Positions 42,092 to 51,735 are shown, numbered from the stretch's first letter. The stretch: 64,000 bases of DNA from Sphingomonas sp. BK235 (GCF_004345855.1 NZ_SLXN01000007.1:124001-188000); one strand, 5' to 3'. The notes: generated by a model not told the origin, from the sequence alone. Numbers and translations are program-made.

Positions 42092-43905
42092 ACGTCCATC
42101 TCCTGCTGTACCCGGCGCGGGCCGGTCGGCGGACCGAAACTGATGATCGTGTCGCCCGACTGCGGGATAGGCCGGCTGGCATGCGAGAAAAAGCGCAACG
42201 GACCGCCCTTGCGAAGGAGCAGCAGCATGTCGGCCTCGTCCGCCAGGTCGGCGCGCGCGGTCTCATAGTCGAACTTGTCGGTGATCCGCGTCTTGCGGAA
42301 CGCCCAGCCGTCGGCGACGCGGCGGACGATCTCCTCGACGCCGTGGCCGCTGGCGAAGAGTGCCCGCCCCCGCAGCGAGGCGGGCAGCGCGCGGATATCG
42401 TCGTCATGCGTGCCGGCACCGAGCTGATACACGTTGTCCCGTCCGAGTTCCGGGGCGAATTCGTTGCAGACCAACGCGTTATAAGCCTCGTTGTCGGTCG
42501 TGGCGACGAGCACCTGAAAGCGTGAGAGGTCGAGCCGGTCCTCGGTCGCCTCTGCGAGGATCTCGCCGTGATAGGTGTCGACTCCCGCGCGCCGCGCCGG
42601 TGCGAGCCGCTGCCAGCTCGTGTCGCAGATCGTGACCGGGACGTCGAGCTGGCGCAGCTGGCTCGCCAGCGCGACGCTCCACGGGGTCGCGCCGACGATC
42701 AGCAGCCCGCGTTCGGTCGCCCCCGTCACCTTGAGCAGTCGCGCCACCGCACCGATCGAGAAGCCGTGCGCGACGATCGTCGCCACCACCACGGCGAAGG
42801 ACAAAGTGACCAGGATCGAGCCGTCGTCATAGCCCAGATTGCCCAGCCGCAGCGCGAACAGGCCCGAGATCGCCACAGCGACGATACCCCGCGGCGCGAT
42901 CCACGCCACCAGCAGCCGCTCGTTCCAGGGGATGGGCGTGAAGGCGAGGCTGAGCAGCACCGTCGCCGGCCTGACCAGGAACAGCAACGCCAGCAGGAAG
43001 GCGAGGAAGCGCCACTCGAAGCGCTCGAGCACGCCCAGGTTGAGTGTCGCCGACAGGAGGACGAACACGCCCGAGATCAGCAGGACGGTGACATTCTCCT
43101 TGAACGGGTGGATGTCGCGCAGCGAGTCGAGCCGCAGGTTCGCGAGCGCCACGCCCATCACCGTGACCGCGAGGAGCCCGGTCTCCTGCTGCACCAGGTT
43201 GGACAGCACGAAGGTACCGATCACCGCCACCAGCAGGACCGGCGCCTTGAGATATTCGGGGACATGGCCACGCGGGAACGCCCAGGCGATCGCGCGCGCC
43301 GCGCCATAGCCGATCAGCCCGGACACGATGCTGGCGGCGAGCAGCGACAGCAGCAGCTGGGGGATCGTCACCCCTTCGCCGGCGCGGCGGAGATATTCGT
43401 AGGTGACGACGCCGCACAGCGCGCCGATCGGGTCGTTGACGATCGCTTCCCATTTGAGGATCGCGCGTGGCCGCGCGGCGATGTTGCTCTGCCGCAGCAG
43501 CGGCAGCACGACCGTTGGCCCGGTCACGACGAGGATGCCCGCGAAGAGGATCGCGACCGGCCACACCAGCCCGCCGATATAATAGCAGGCGAGCGCGCCG
43601 AGCAGCCATCCGACGGGCACCCCGACCACCAGCAGGCGGGACACCGCGCCGCCGGTGCGGCGCAGCTCGCGGAAGTTGAGGCTGAGCCCCCCCTCGAACA
43701 GGATGATCGCCACCGCGACCGACACCAAGGGTTCGAGCAGGTCGCCGAAGGTATGGTGCGGGTCGATCAGGCCGGTCACCGGGCCGGCGACGACGCCGGC
43801 GACGAGCATCAGCGCGATCGCCGGCCAGCCGGTGCGCCACGCCACCCATTGTGCGCCGATGCCCAGCGCGCCGATCAGCGCGATGACGAGAGCTTGCTGT
43901 TCCAT
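42088..43905 (-). CDS. Cation:proton antiporter (CPA1, NhaP-like) with C-terminal nucleotide-binding domain
   Basis: A 605-residue transporter with about 12 membrane segments (VIALIGALGIGAQWVAWRTG at the start, then SVAVAIILFEGGLSLNFREL, TGPTVVLPLLRQSNIAARPR with the ion-binding region, and WEAIVNDPIGALCGVV), followed by a cytoplasmic TrkA-N/RCK-like domain from about residue 400 (LLIVGATPWSVALASQLRQL, then VLVATTDNEAYNALVCNEFA). The Rossmann motif is degenerate (GATPWS instead of GxGxxG). It exchanges Na+ or K+ for protons. It is the first gene of a two-gene operon with the OmpA-type lipoprotein. Confidence 0.92.
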   Translation of the reverse strand: MEQQALVIALIGALGIGAQWVAWRTGWPAIALMLVAGVVAGPVTGLIDPHHTFGDLLEPLVSVAVAIILFEGGLSLNFRELRRTGGAVSRLLVVGVPVGWLLGALACYYIGGLVWPVAILFAGILVVTGPTVVLPLLRQSNIAARPRAILKWEAIVNDPIGALCGVVTYEYLRRAGEGVTIPQLLLSLLAASIVSGLIGYGAARAIAWAFPRGHVPEYLKAPVLLVAVIGTFVLSNLVQQETGLLAVTVMGVALANLRLDSLRDIHPFKENVTVLLISGVFVLLSATLNLGVLERFEWRFLAFLLALLFLVRPATVLLSLAFTPIPWNERLLVAWIAPRGIVAVAISGLFALRLGNLGYDDGSILVTLSFAVVVATIVAHGFSIGAVARLLKVTGATERGLLIVGATPWSVALASQLRQLDVPVTICDTSWQRLAPARRAGVDTYHGEILAEATEDRLDLSRFQVLVATTDNEAYNALVCNEFAPELGRDNVYQLGAGTHDDDIRALPASLRGRALFASGHGVEEIVRRVADGWAFRKTRITDKFDYETARADLADEADMLLLLRKGGPLRFFSHASRPIPQSGDTIISFGPPTGPRRVQQEMDV

Positions 43906-44179
43906 CGCGGTCGCATACGCGTGATGGCGCGGAAAGGAACCGTGCTGCTGCGGGAAAGGCCGTTCTGCGGCTACGCGATCCGGCGCGGCGAGACGTCGGG
44001 GACGGCGTTGATCGCCGCTTCGATCGCTACTACGATGGTGCCGGGTTCATCGGATGGACGTGGCGCCTGCGGGTCGCAGCATGGCCGTTCGATGCCAGTT
44101 CGGATCGAGCAATCGTCGCTGACGCTCATCTACTATGCTATCCTCATCAATGCTTTACAACGATTGAGGAGAGGGCGAC

Positions 44180-44593
44180 GTGGCGGACACGGCGGCGTTT
44201 ATCCTCCTGGTTGAGGATGATCCTGACATCAGCGCGATCACCACGATCGCGCTGCATCTTGACCCCGGCTTCACGGTCACGTCGATGCGCACCGCCACCG
44301 ACGCGCTCCAGCACCTGCGGCTCTGTCCGAGACCGGACCTGATCCTGGTCGACAACAACCTACCCGACATGGAAGGCGTGTCGCTCGTCAACGCCATCGC
44401 CGCGTTGCTCGAGGAGCCGCCGCCGATCGCCTTCATCACCGCCGCCCATCGAGCAGCCGACCGGCAGAGGTTCGAGGCCGCCGGCGCCGCGGGCGTGATC
44501 GCGAAACCGTTCGATCCGATCGGCCTGGCCGCCGAGGTGCGCGCGTTGCTGTCGCGAGCCGGGGCGGTTCACGCCGACCGATCGACGCGCTGA
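44180..44593 (+). CDS. Single-domain response regulator (receiver only)
   Basis: A 137-residue receiver: VEDDPD (acidic pair at residues 12-14), phospho-acceptor D58 in LVDNNLPDMEG, T87 in FITAAH, K109 in AKPF. GAGGAGAGG lies just before the GTG start. It has no output domain and no kinase beside it, so its partner is elsewhere. An AT-rich stretch at about 44130-44165 is the likely promoter. Confidence 0.9.
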   Translation: MADTAAFILLVEDDPDISAITTIALHLDPGFTVTSMRTATDALQHLRLCPRPDLILVDNNLPDMEGVSLVNAIAALLEEPPPIAFITAAHRAADRQRFEAAGAAGVIAKPFDPIGLAAEVRALLSRAGAVHADRSTR

Positions 44594-45274
44594 CCGAAGC
44601 CCCTTGAGCTTTGGGACGAACGGCCCAGCAGCGCCATCACTGCCGGGCCGAGGGCGTCATCCCGCGAGATCAGGCGAGTTGTTGCGGCCGGTCGGCTTTG
44701 GACACATCGTGTCCCATTCTGCGCCGGACACGAGATCGAGACACTCGAAGTTACTGGCGCTCGGCGCTCCGGCGATACCACAATGAGGTGCCGCGCTCAC
44801 CTGTAAAGGGCTGGTTGCTGTTGCCGTATCGGGAAGGGTCGGGGGCGGCCTTCGTCGCTCTGGGCGCGGTAAGTATTTGTCGCGAGCGCGAGACGCGGAA
44901 CGATCTCGCGGGCCGTTCCGACCGTCTTTCGAAAGCATCAGGCCGCAAGCCGGTCGGAGCTCGTGCGACGCGGATCATCACTTCGCCGCATACCCGTCCC
45001 ATGCAGAAGGCTGCCTGAGGGTTCAGGAGCGTGTCGAGTGAAGCGAAGTCCACGCAGCAACCCCGTTCGGTCGGCCGCGTCCCACCGGGTCGCGGCGTGA
45101 ACCTCGCGATGCGCCGCGTGTAAGGCTCACGTAAGCTCGCGACGTCAGGGACGACGCGTCGAGCGCCGCCGGCGCGAGTCCAGACGAACTACTCCCGCGC
45201 GGTGACGGCGTCTGCGTTCACGCGGCATCGCACATGGGCGGCGCAATCCCGGCCGGATCGAGGGCCATTCCGCG
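44594..45274. other. 680-base gap without a convincing gene
   Basis: Several frames are open here on both strands but none has a protein-like composition, a ribosome site or a recognisable motif. The only structured element I see is the GTAAG direct repeat at 45120-45135. A decayed gene or an untranslated RNA cannot be excluded. Confidence 0.5.
45120..45135 (+). promoter_or_regulatory. GTAAG direct repeat (11-base period), copy 1
   Basis: GTAAGGCTCACGTAAG, two GTAAG units whose starts are 11 bases apart, about 140 bases before the VanZ-like gene. A close match, GTAAGGTTCGTGTAAG, lies at 53581-53596 upstream of the YbhN/UppP operon. Such one-turn direct repeats are typical of OmpR/PhoB-family response-regulator sites; the regulator is unknown. 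Confidence 0.5.
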
Positions 45275-45700
45275 ATGAGAGCCCGCAGGCACAAGAGAAG
45301 AGCAGTGAAGGTGACGTTGATGCTACGTGTCGCGCTCGGGCTTGCCGTGTCGCTGACCTTCTATCTGGCTTTGACGCCTGGTCCCGCCGGGAAGGTCATC
45401 GCCGACGGTACCACCCGCCACATGCTCGCGTTTCTCGTGCTGCCGTGGCTGACCATGCTGGCGTATCCGCGTCTCTCGCCCGTTCGGATCTTGGTGGCTC
45501 TCGCCCTCTTCGGCGGGGTGATCGAAGTCGCGCAGCTCCTCATGGACGTCGGACGGCACGGATCATGGCTCGACTGGCTGCTGGACGTCGCGACCATCGC
45601 TGTGGCGGTGTCGTGCGGCCATCATGCCCGATCCTGGCTGCGGGCGAGGGGGCGACGGCGATCGCCATCGAACACCGCGACGGGCACCCTGGGCGGATGA
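45275..45700 (+). CDS. VanZ-like membrane protein
   Basis: A 141-residue inner-membrane protein with four predicted segments (VALGLAVSLTFYLALTPG, HMLAFLVLPWLTMLAYP, ILVALALFGGVIEVAQLLMD, DWLLDVATIAVAVSCGHH). The spacing, with a GGVIEVAQ segment and a GSWLDWLLDVAT end, is typical of the VanZ/teicoplanin-resistance family, whose biochemical role is not settled. The start is uncertain: ATG 45275 or GTG 45305 (MKVTLMLRV). It overlaps the next gene by ATGA. The GTAAG repeat upstream may control it. Confidence 0.78.
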   Translation: MRARRHKRRAVKVTLMLRVALGLAVSLTFYLALTPGPAGKVIADGTTRHMLAFLVLPWLTMLAYPRLSPVRILVALALFGGVIEVAQLLMDVGRHGSWLDWLLDVATIAVAVSCGHHARSWLRARGRRRSPSNTATGTLGG

Positions 45701-45870
45701 TCGTCAGGGCAGCGATCCTGGCGGCGCTCGCCATCGTTCTGACGATATTGGGTCTGACGGGTGCTGCGGGCTTGATGTTGGGGCTCGCCAAGGCTGTCGC
45801 GTCCATCGCGGTCGTGATCGCTGCGCTGTTGACGATCGTCAGCATCATCATCGTGACACGGCCCCGGTAG
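45697..45870 (+). CDS. Small membrane protein, DUF1328/UPF0391-like
   Basis: A 57-residue protein made almost entirely of two hydrophobic segments (AAILAALAIVLTILGLTGAA and AVASIAVVIAALLTIVSIII), with the LGLTGAAGLMLGLAKA turn resembling the DUF1328 family. It starts on the VanZ stop (ATGA), so it is translated by coupling. Members of the family are often stress-induced; the function is unknown. Confidence 0.65.
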   Translation: MIVRAAILAALAIVLTILGLTGAAGLMLGLAKAVASIAVVIAALLTIVSIIIVTRPR

Positions 45871-46050
45871 AAACGAGGGAGCGCTTCGCGTCCGAGCTGC
45901 TCGCTCGTCGCCCCGGCCGACGATACCGGGGCTTATCCGAGCCGATCCTGTCAGAAAAACTTTGTCACCGGCGAGCTAATCGTCGGCCGCACGCCGATCA
46001 TAGATCTCGCATCGCGTCGACACCACGTGCGGAAAAACGGAGGCAGGCTG

Positions 46051-46251
46051 ATGACGATACGAGGGCTCTCTGTGTGGTTTGCCGTGGCAGGCGGTCTCCT
46101 GGCGATCCTCGTCGCGGTCGATCGACCGCAGTGGTTCGGGCTGGAAGCGTCCGCGACGGGGATCGAAAGTCGCGCTCCCACGATGGCGGCCGGTGAAGCC
46201 AGCCGCTCGGCGCCGTGGAAGATCGACCGGCAGGGGACGACCGAACGCTGA
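46051..46251 (+). CDS. Small single-span membrane protein, unknown function
   Basis: A 66-residue protein with one N-terminal membrane segment (LSVWFAVAGGLLAILVAV) and a polar tail, probably periplasmic. ATG 46051 follows GGAGGCAGG. No family is recognised. Confidence 0.55.
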   Translation: MTIRGLSVWFAVAGGLLAILVAVDRPQWFGLEASATGIESRAPTMAAGEASRSAPWKIDRQGTTER

Positions 46252-46563
46252 GACGCGACGTCACGGTACGTCCCGCGGACGCATGATCCGATCGTAGCGC
46301 GGCAAGCGCCTACGGAGCGCGGTTCCGCCGGCTCCGCCTGTTCGATCAAGGCGGGTTGCCCGCGCTCTCCCATGATGCGATGAACGGATTCGGGTGCCTG
46401 ATCGCTCGATCAGGCAGGTTCTCACGTTGGTCGGGCCGCCAGCGACGTGACCTGTTGCCCGGAGCATCGGCTTGCCCGATCATAATTGCCTCTTCGTCGA
46501 CTGCCGCTTCTGCTCGGCGCCAATCCCAGCCTTGATGTCGGCGATGACCATCGGCGTGGCACC
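46252..46563. other. Leader region of the mrp operon
   Basis: A 312-base stretch without a gene. It holds the perfect palindrome at 46395-46416 and, further on, AT-richer sequence (GATCATAATTGCC, about 46480-46492) that may be a promoter. No known riboswitch fold was recognised. Confidence 0.5.
46395..46416. promoter_or_regulatory. Perfect 10+2+10 palindrome upstream of the mrp operon
   Basis: Arms TGCCTGATCG and CGATCAGGCA around CT. There is no U-tract after it, so an operator is more likely than a terminator. It lies about 150 bases before the mrpA start. Confidence 0.5.
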
Positions 46564-49383
46564 GTGACCGTCGCCGCCGCCCTCCCGGCGCTGACGTGCC
46601 TGCCGTTCGTCGCCGCGGTCGCGCTGCTCGGTATCCGCCACGCCGGGCGCGGCGCTCATCTGGCGCTGGCCGGCGGCGCCAGCGCGGCCGGTCTCGCGAT
46701 GCTGCTGTATCGCGCGCCCGCGGTGCTCGCCGGCGCGACGCAGACCTTCCGGCTGACCTGGATACCGAAGCTTGGCCTCGATCTCAGCCTGTGGCTGGAT
46801 CCGCTCGCCCTGCTGTTCGCCGGTCTGATCCTCGGCATAGGGCTGCTGGTCGTGATCTATGCGGCGGGCTATCTCGCCGCGGGCGAGGCCACCGCGCGTT
46901 TCCTGTCGTTCCTGATGCTGTTCCAGGGCGCGATGATCGGCATCGCGCTCTCGAACAACGTGCTGCTGATGCTGATCTTCTGGGAGCTGACCAGCGTCGC
47001 GTCCTTCCTGCTCATCGGCTTCTGGCGCGACCGCGCCGACGCACGGCAGGGCGCGCGCATGGCGCTGACCGTCACCGGCGGCGGCGGGCTCGCGCTGATC
47101 GCGGGCATGGTGATGCTGGGCAAGGTGGCGGGATCGTACGAGCTGGCGACGATCCTGACGCGCGGCGAGATCGTCCGGGCGTCGCCGCTCTATCCCGTCA
47201 TCCTCGTCACCATCCTGTTGGGCGCCTTCACCAAATCGGCGCAATTCCCGTTCCACTTCTGGCTGCCGCACGCCATGGCCGCGCCGACGCCGGTCAGCGC
47301 CTACCTCCACTCGGCGACGATGGTGAAGGCGGGCGTGTTCCTGCTCGCGCGGCTGTGGCCGGTGCTCGCGGGCACCGGCCTGTGGGTCGGCATCGTCACG
47401 TCGGTCGGGCTCGCCACCATGGTGCTGGGCGCCGCGGTCGCGCTGTTCCGTCACGACCTCAAGGCGATCCTCGCTTATTCGACGATCAGCCAGCTGGGGC
47501 TGATGGTGATGCTGCTGGGCTTCGGCACCAACGCGGCGGTGGTCGCGGCGCTGTTCCACCTGCTCAACCACGCCGCCTTCAAGGCCGCTTTGTTCATGCA
47601 CGCCGGCATCGTCGACCACGAGACCGGCACGCGCGACCACCGCCGCCTCGGCGGGCTCGCCGCGCTGATGCCGCTCACCGCCACCTTGGGCGTGCTGGCG
47701 GCCGCGGCGATGGCGGGGCTGCCGCCGCTCGGCGGGTTCATCTCCAAGGAGATGATGCTGGAGCAGAGCACGCACGCGATGCTCGGCGGGCGGACGCTGC
47801 TCGTCCCCGCGCTGGCGACGCTCGCCGCCTCGCTGTCGGCGGCCTATTCGCTTCGCTACGCGATCGCGCTGCATGCCGGCGCGCGCCGCACCGGCGAGGC
47901 CGCCGCGCCGCACGACCCCGGCGCGGCGCTGCTCGCACCGCCCGCGATCCTCGCTGCGCTCGCACTGGGGCTGGGGCTGGCGCCGATGGCGCTCGCGGGT
48001 CGGCTGGTCGCGACGGCGAGCGCCGTGGTGACGGGCGGCGCGCTGCCCGAGCTCCACCTCGCTTTGTGGCACGGCGTCAGCGCGGCGCTGCTGATGAGCG
48101 TCGGCGCGGTCGCCGCGGCGCTGGCGCTGCTGCGCTGCCACCGGCCGGTCGCCGCCGCGGTCGCGCGCTGGCCAGCCCCCGACGCCAAGCGGCTGTTCGA
48201 CGCCGCGATGGAAGCGATCGTCACCGCGCTGCGTCGCGCCTCCACCGCGCTCCACGTCGCCGCGCTGCAGCGCTATCTGCTCGTGCTTTTCGCAGTGGCG
48301 CTGCTGCTCGGGCTGGACGCGGCGGCGCGCGCCGGGGTACTGGCCGGAGGCGCCGCGACCACGCCCGCGTCCGCTGTCGACGTGGTCGCCTGGGCCGCGC
48401 TGGTGATCGCCACCGCGGCGGTGATCGCGGTCGATCGGCGCCGCTATCTGGCCCTGCTGTTCGTCAGCGTCATCGGCCTGATCATGGCGCTGGCCTTCGT
48501 GCGCCTGTCCGCTCCCGACCTCGCGCTGACGCAGATCGCGGTGGAGGTCGTGACGATCCTGCTGCTGCTGCTGGCGCTGCACCTTCTGCCGGGCAACCCG
48601 CCGCGGCTGTCGAGCGTGCCGCGCCGGCTGCGCGACGCCGCCGTCGCGATCGCGAGCGGCGCGGGAGCGGGCTGGCTCGCCTGGGCGGTGATGACGCGTC
48701 CGGTCCGCGCGGGAATCTCGCGCTACCATTGGGAGAACAGCTATTCGGGCGGGGGCGGCACCAACGTCGTCAACGTCATCCTGGTCGACTTCCGCGCCTT
48801 CGACACGCTGGGCGAGATCATCGTGCTCGGCATCGCCGGGCTGGCGACCTTCGCGCTGCTGGAGCCGGCCGCGCGCGGCGTGGCGGGGCGGCGACTGCGC
48901 GCGTGGCGCTCGCAGGATCGCCATTCCCCCGAGCGGCACCCGATGATGTTCGTGATGGCGACGCGGCTGCTCCTCCCGCTCGCGCTGCTGGTCGGCCTCT
49001 ACCTGTTCCTGCGCGGGCACAACCAGCCGGGCGGCGGCTTCGTCGCCGCTCTGGTGTTCTCGATCGCGATCCTGCTGCAATATCTCGCCTCCGGCTTCGA
49101 CTGGACCGACGAGCGCCGGCGCTTCGGCGAGCACCGGCTGATCGGCCTGGGTGTGCTGACCGCGGTGGCCACGGGAATGGGATCGCTGCTGTTCGGCGCG
49201 CCGTTCCTGTCGAGCAGCTTCGGCTACGCGCATCTGCCGCTCATCGGTGAGGTCGAGCTGGCCACCGCGATGCTGTTCGACCTGGGCGTCGCGCTCGTCG
49301 TCGTCGGCGCGGTGATGATGGCGCTGGCGCAGCTGTCGCACGTCGCGCAGCGCGCGGCGCGGCAGGCCGAGGAGGAGGCATGA
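46564..49383 (+). CDS. mrpA: Mrp-type Na+(K+)/H+ antiporter subunit A fused with B
   Basis: A 939-residue membrane protein. The first ~770 residues are MrpA, homologous to complex I NuoL: LMLIFWELTSVASFLLIGFW, the FTKSAQFPFHFWLPHAMAAP core with the conserved lysine, AYLHSATMVKAGVFLLARLW, and LFHLLNHAAFKAALFMHAGI. The C-terminal ~150 residues are an MrpB-like domain (LVGLYLFLRGHNQPGGGFVA, IAILLQYLASGF). This A-B fusion is the PhaAB form known from Rhizobium and other alphaproteobacteria. The complex exchanges Na+ or K+ for protons at high pH or salt. The GTG at 46564 is chosen from the protein pattern; the ribosome site is weak. It overlaps mrpC by ATGA. Confidence 0.95.
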   Translation: MTVAAALPALTCLPFVAAVALLGIRHAGRGAHLALAGGASAAGLAMLLYRAPAVLAGATQTFRLTWIPKLGLDLSLWLDPLALLFAGLILGIGLLVVIYAAGYLAAGEATARFLSFLMLFQGAMIGIALSNNVLLMLIFWELTSVASFLLIGFWRDRADARQGARMALTVTGGGGLALIAGMVMLGKVAGSYELATILTRGEIVRASPLYPVILVTILLGAFTKSAQFPFHFWLPHAMAAPTPVSAYLHSATMVKAGVFLLARLWPVLAGTGLWVGIVTSVGLATMVLGAAVALFRHDLKAILAYSTISQLGLMVMLLGFGTNAAVVAALFHLLNHAAFKAALFMHAGIVDHETGTRDHRRLGGLAALMPLTATLGVLAAAAMAGLPPLGGFISKEMMLEQSTHAMLGGRTLLVPALATLAASLSAAYSLRYAIALHAGARRTGEAAAPHDPGAALLAPPAILAALALGLGLAPMALAGRLVATASAVVTGGALPELHLALWHGVSAALLMSVGAVAAALALLRCHRPVAAAVARWPAPDAKRLFDAAMEAIVTALRRASTALHVAALQRYLLVLFAVALLLGLDAAARAGVLAGGAATTPASAVDVVAWAALVIATAAVIAVDRRRYLALLFVSVIGLIMALAFVRLSAPDLALTQIAVEVVTILLLLLALHLLPGNPPRLSSVPRRLRDAAVAIASGAGAGWLAWAVMTRPVRAGISRYHWENSYSGGGGTNVVNVILVDFRAFDTLGEIIVLGIAGLATFALLEPAARGVAGRRLRAWRSQDRHSPERHPMMFVMATRLLLPLALLVGLYLFLRGHNQPGGGFVAALVFSIAILLQYLASGFDWTDERRRFGEHRLIGLGVLTAVATGMGSLLFGAPFLSSSFGYAHLPLIGEVELATAMLFDLGVALVVVGAVMMALAQLSHVAQRAARQAEEEA

Positions 49384-49727
49384 GCCTCGAGTTCCTGGTC
49401 GCCTCCGCCGTGGCGGTGCTGGTCGCGGGCGGCGTCTATCTCGCCTTGCGCGGGCGGACCTTCCAGGTCGTGCTGGGGCTCACCTTGCTGTCCTATGCGG
49501 TGAATCTGTTCCTGTTCGCGACCGGCCGGCTGATCGTCGACCGGCCGCCGCTGTTCGTCGAGGGCGTCACCGAACACGCCGACCCGCTGCCGCAGGCGCT
49601 GGTGCTGACCGCGATCGTCATCACCTTCGGGATGACCGCGCTGACGGTGATCCTGTCGCTGCGCAGCTTCCTCGAGAGCGGGTCCGATCAGGTCGACGGC
49701 CGCGCCGACGACGAGGGCGCGGCATGA
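49380..49727 (+). CDS. mrpC: Mrp antiporter subunit C
   Basis: A 115-residue, three-segment protein homologous to complex I NuoK (LEFLVASAVAVLVAGGVYLA, TFQVVLGLTLLSYAVNLFLF with the GLxLLxxAVNL pattern, and ALVLTAIVITFGMTALTVIL). It overlaps mrpA and mrpD by ATGA at both ends, so the subunits are made together. Confidence 0.95.
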   Translation: MSLEFLVASAVAVLVAGGVYLALRGRTFQVVLGLTLLSYAVNLFLFATGRLIVDRPPLFVEGVTEHADPLPQALVLTAIVITFGMTALTVILSLRSFLESGSDQVDGRADDEGAA

Positions 49728-51250
49728 CTTTGCTCGACCATCTGCTGGTCGCGCCGGTCGTCGTCCCCGCGGCGACGGCGCCCGCCGCGATGCTGGCGGC
49801 GCGCCGGCGGCCGCTCGCGGGCCCGTACCTGTCGCTGGGCGGGTGCATCGTCGGGCTGGTCGCGGCGGTGCTGCTGTTCGGCAGGGTGCAGGACGATGCC
49901 ATCCGCGCTTATGCGGTCGGCGGCTGGCCGGCGCCTTTCGGTATCGTGCTGGTGCTCGACCGGCTGGCGGCAGCGATGCTGCTGCTCTCCGCCGTGCTGG
50001 CGACGATGGTGCTCGTCCACGCGCTCGTCACCGGCGCGGACCGCCGCGGCTGGCACTTCCACCCCTTGTTCCACTTCCAGCTGATGGGGCTGAACGGCGC
50101 CTTCCTCACCGGCGATCTCTTCAACCTCTTCGTCTTCTTCGAGGTGCTGCTGATCGCCTCCTACGGGCTGATGCTGCACGGGCAGGGGGCGCTGCGGCTG
50201 AAGGCGGGCGTGGCCTATGTGGTGGTCAACATCGTCGGCTCGGCGCTGTTTCTCGTCGCGATGGGCCTGCTGTACGGGCTCACCGCCACGCTCAACATGG
50301 CCGATCTGGCGCGGCGCGTCGCCGCGCTCGGGTCGGCCGACCAGGGATTGTTGCGCGTCGCCGCGCTGCTGCTGATGACGGTGTTCGCGCTGAAGGCGGC
50401 GGTGGTACCGCTGCACCTCTGGCTGCCGCGCACCTATGCCGCGGCGATGCCGTTGGTCGCCGCGCTGTTCGCGATCATGACCAAGGTCGGCGTGTACGCG
50501 ATGATCCGCGTCGTGCCGCTGATCCTGGGCGAGCGGGCCGGCGCGGCCGCCTGGGTGCCTGCGCCCTATCTGCTCCCTGCCGCGATCCTCGGCGCGGTGG
50601 TGGGCTTCGTCGGCGTGCTGGTCGCGCGCGGGCTGCGCGAGCAGGCGGCGTTCGCGCTGATCGCTTCCACGGGCACGCTGCTGATGGCGGTGGCGCGCTG
50701 GAGCGAGGCGACGCTCGCGGCGGGCATCTATTATATGGTGCAGGCGACTTTGGCCGGCGCCGCTTTGTTCCTGGTCGCCGACGTGACGCTGCGGCGTCGC
50801 GGCAGCTACGGCGACGCGCTGGCCTCCAGCCCGCGCTTCGCCGGGCAGGACGCGGCGGCGCTGCTGTACCTCACCGCGGCGATCGCCTGCGTGGGACTGC
50901 CGCCGCTCGCCGGCTTCGTCGGCAAGTTGTTGATCCTGGAGAGCAGCTTCATGCTGCCCGGATGGCAGGCGATCTGGGCGACGATCCTGGCTACGACGCT
51001 GCTGGGGGTCGTCGGCTTCGCGCGCGCCGGCAGCACGCTGTTCTGGAAGGCAGCGCCGGAGGGGACCAGCCCGATCAGCGGCCCGCCGCGCGCGCGGCGC
51101 GAGTTCGCCGCGCCGGTGGTCCTGCTCGTGCTGCTCGCCGCGATGAGCGTCGGCGCGGGCTGGGTCACGACGCAGACGCGCGGCGCCGCGCGCCAGCTGA
51201 TGGCGCCCGAGCGCTATGTCGCTGCGGTGCTGGGAGCGCCCGCGCGATGA
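49724..51250 (+). CDS. mrpD: Mrp antiporter subunit D
   Basis: A 508-residue antiporter-type subunit homologous to NuoN/NuoM. It shows GLNGAFLTGDLFNLFVFFEV, with the conserved glutamate of the proton path, FALKAAVVPLHLWLPRTYAA with the conserved lysine, and ACVGLPPLAGFVGKLLILES. About 14 membrane segments. Overlaps on both sides are ATGA. Confidence 0.95.
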   Translation: MTLLDHLLVAPVVVPAATAPAAMLAARRRPLAGPYLSLGGCIVGLVAAVLLFGRVQDDAIRAYAVGGWPAPFGIVLVLDRLAAAMLLLSAVLATMVLVHALVTGADRRGWHFHPLFHFQLMGLNGAFLTGDLFNLFVFFEVLLIASYGLMLHGQGALRLKAGVAYVVVNIVGSALFLVAMGLLYGLTATLNMADLARRVAALGSADQGLLRVAALLLMTVFALKAAVVPLHLWLPRTYAAAMPLVAALFAIMTKVGVYAMIRVVPLILGERAGAAAWVPAPYLLPAAILGAVVGFVGVLVARGLREQAAFALIASTGTLLMAVARWSEATLAAGIYYMVQATLAGAALFLVADVTLRRRGSYGDALASSPRFAGQDAAALLYLTAAIACVGLPPLAGFVGKLLILESSFMLPGWQAIWATILATTLLGVVGFARAGSTLFWKAAPEGTSPISGPPRARREFAAPVVLLVLLAAMSVGAGWVTTQTRGAARQLMAPERYVAAVLGAPAR

Positions 51251-51735
51251 GGTGGCTGCTGCCGCACCCCGCATTGTCCGCGATGCTGCTGATCGTCTGG
51301 CTGCTGTTGGCCAACAGCCTCACCGTCGGCGGACTGCTGCTCGGCGCCGTCCTCGCGCTGGTGCTGCCCAAGTTCACCCAGCCGTTCTGGCCCGCGCGGC
51401 CGCGGATGCGCTTCGGCCGCACCTTCGTGGCCTATCTCGCGATCGTGCTGTGGGACGTGGTCGTCGCGAACTTCCAGGTCGCGTGGCTGATCCTGTTCCG
51501 CCGCAACCGCGACCTGCGTTCGCGCTGGCTGGTGGTACCGATCGATCTCGCCACGCCCGAGGCGATCACGATCCTGGCGGGGACGATCAGCCTCACCCCG
51601 GGCACGGTGTCGGCGGACGTGTCGGCGGACGGCCGCCACCTGCTGGTCCACGCGCTCGACGTCGGCGACCCCGCGGCCGAGGTGACGCGGATCAAGACGC
51701 GCTACGAGGCGCGGTTGCGGCGGGTGTTCGCATGA
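51247..51735 (+). CDS. mrpE: Mrp antiporter subunit E
   Basis: A 162-residue subunit: two N-terminal membrane segments (LSAMLLIVWLLLANSLTVGG, LLLGAVLALVLPKFT), FVAYLAIVLWDVVVANFQVA, and the soluble part with ITILAGTISLTPGTVSADVS, which is the E-family hallmark. ATG 51247 overlaps the mrpD stop. Confidence 0.94.
   Translation: MRWLLPHPALSAMLLIVWLLLANSLTVGGLLLGAVLALVLPKFTQPFWPARPRMRFGRTFVAYLAIVLWDVVVANFQVAWLILFRRNRDLRSRWLVVPIDLATPEAITILAGTISLTPGTVSADVSADGRHLLVHALDVGDPAAEVTRIKTRYEARLRRVFA

Noticed and set aside
43936..43964. GGAAC ... CGTT as an EcfG general-stress promoter before the receiver gene
   Set aside because: The spacer is 20 bases instead of the 16-17 expected for this sigma factor, and the site is over 200 bases from the gene.
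44611..45018. A 135-codon plus-strand open frame in the 44.6-45.3 kb gap
   Set aside because: No ribosome site, no recognisable motif, and a composition unlike the real genes around it.
46480..49341. A 953-codon open frame on the minus strand opposite mrpA
   Set aside because: Low-complexity Arg/Gln/His-rich translation and complete overlap with the well-conserved mrpA.
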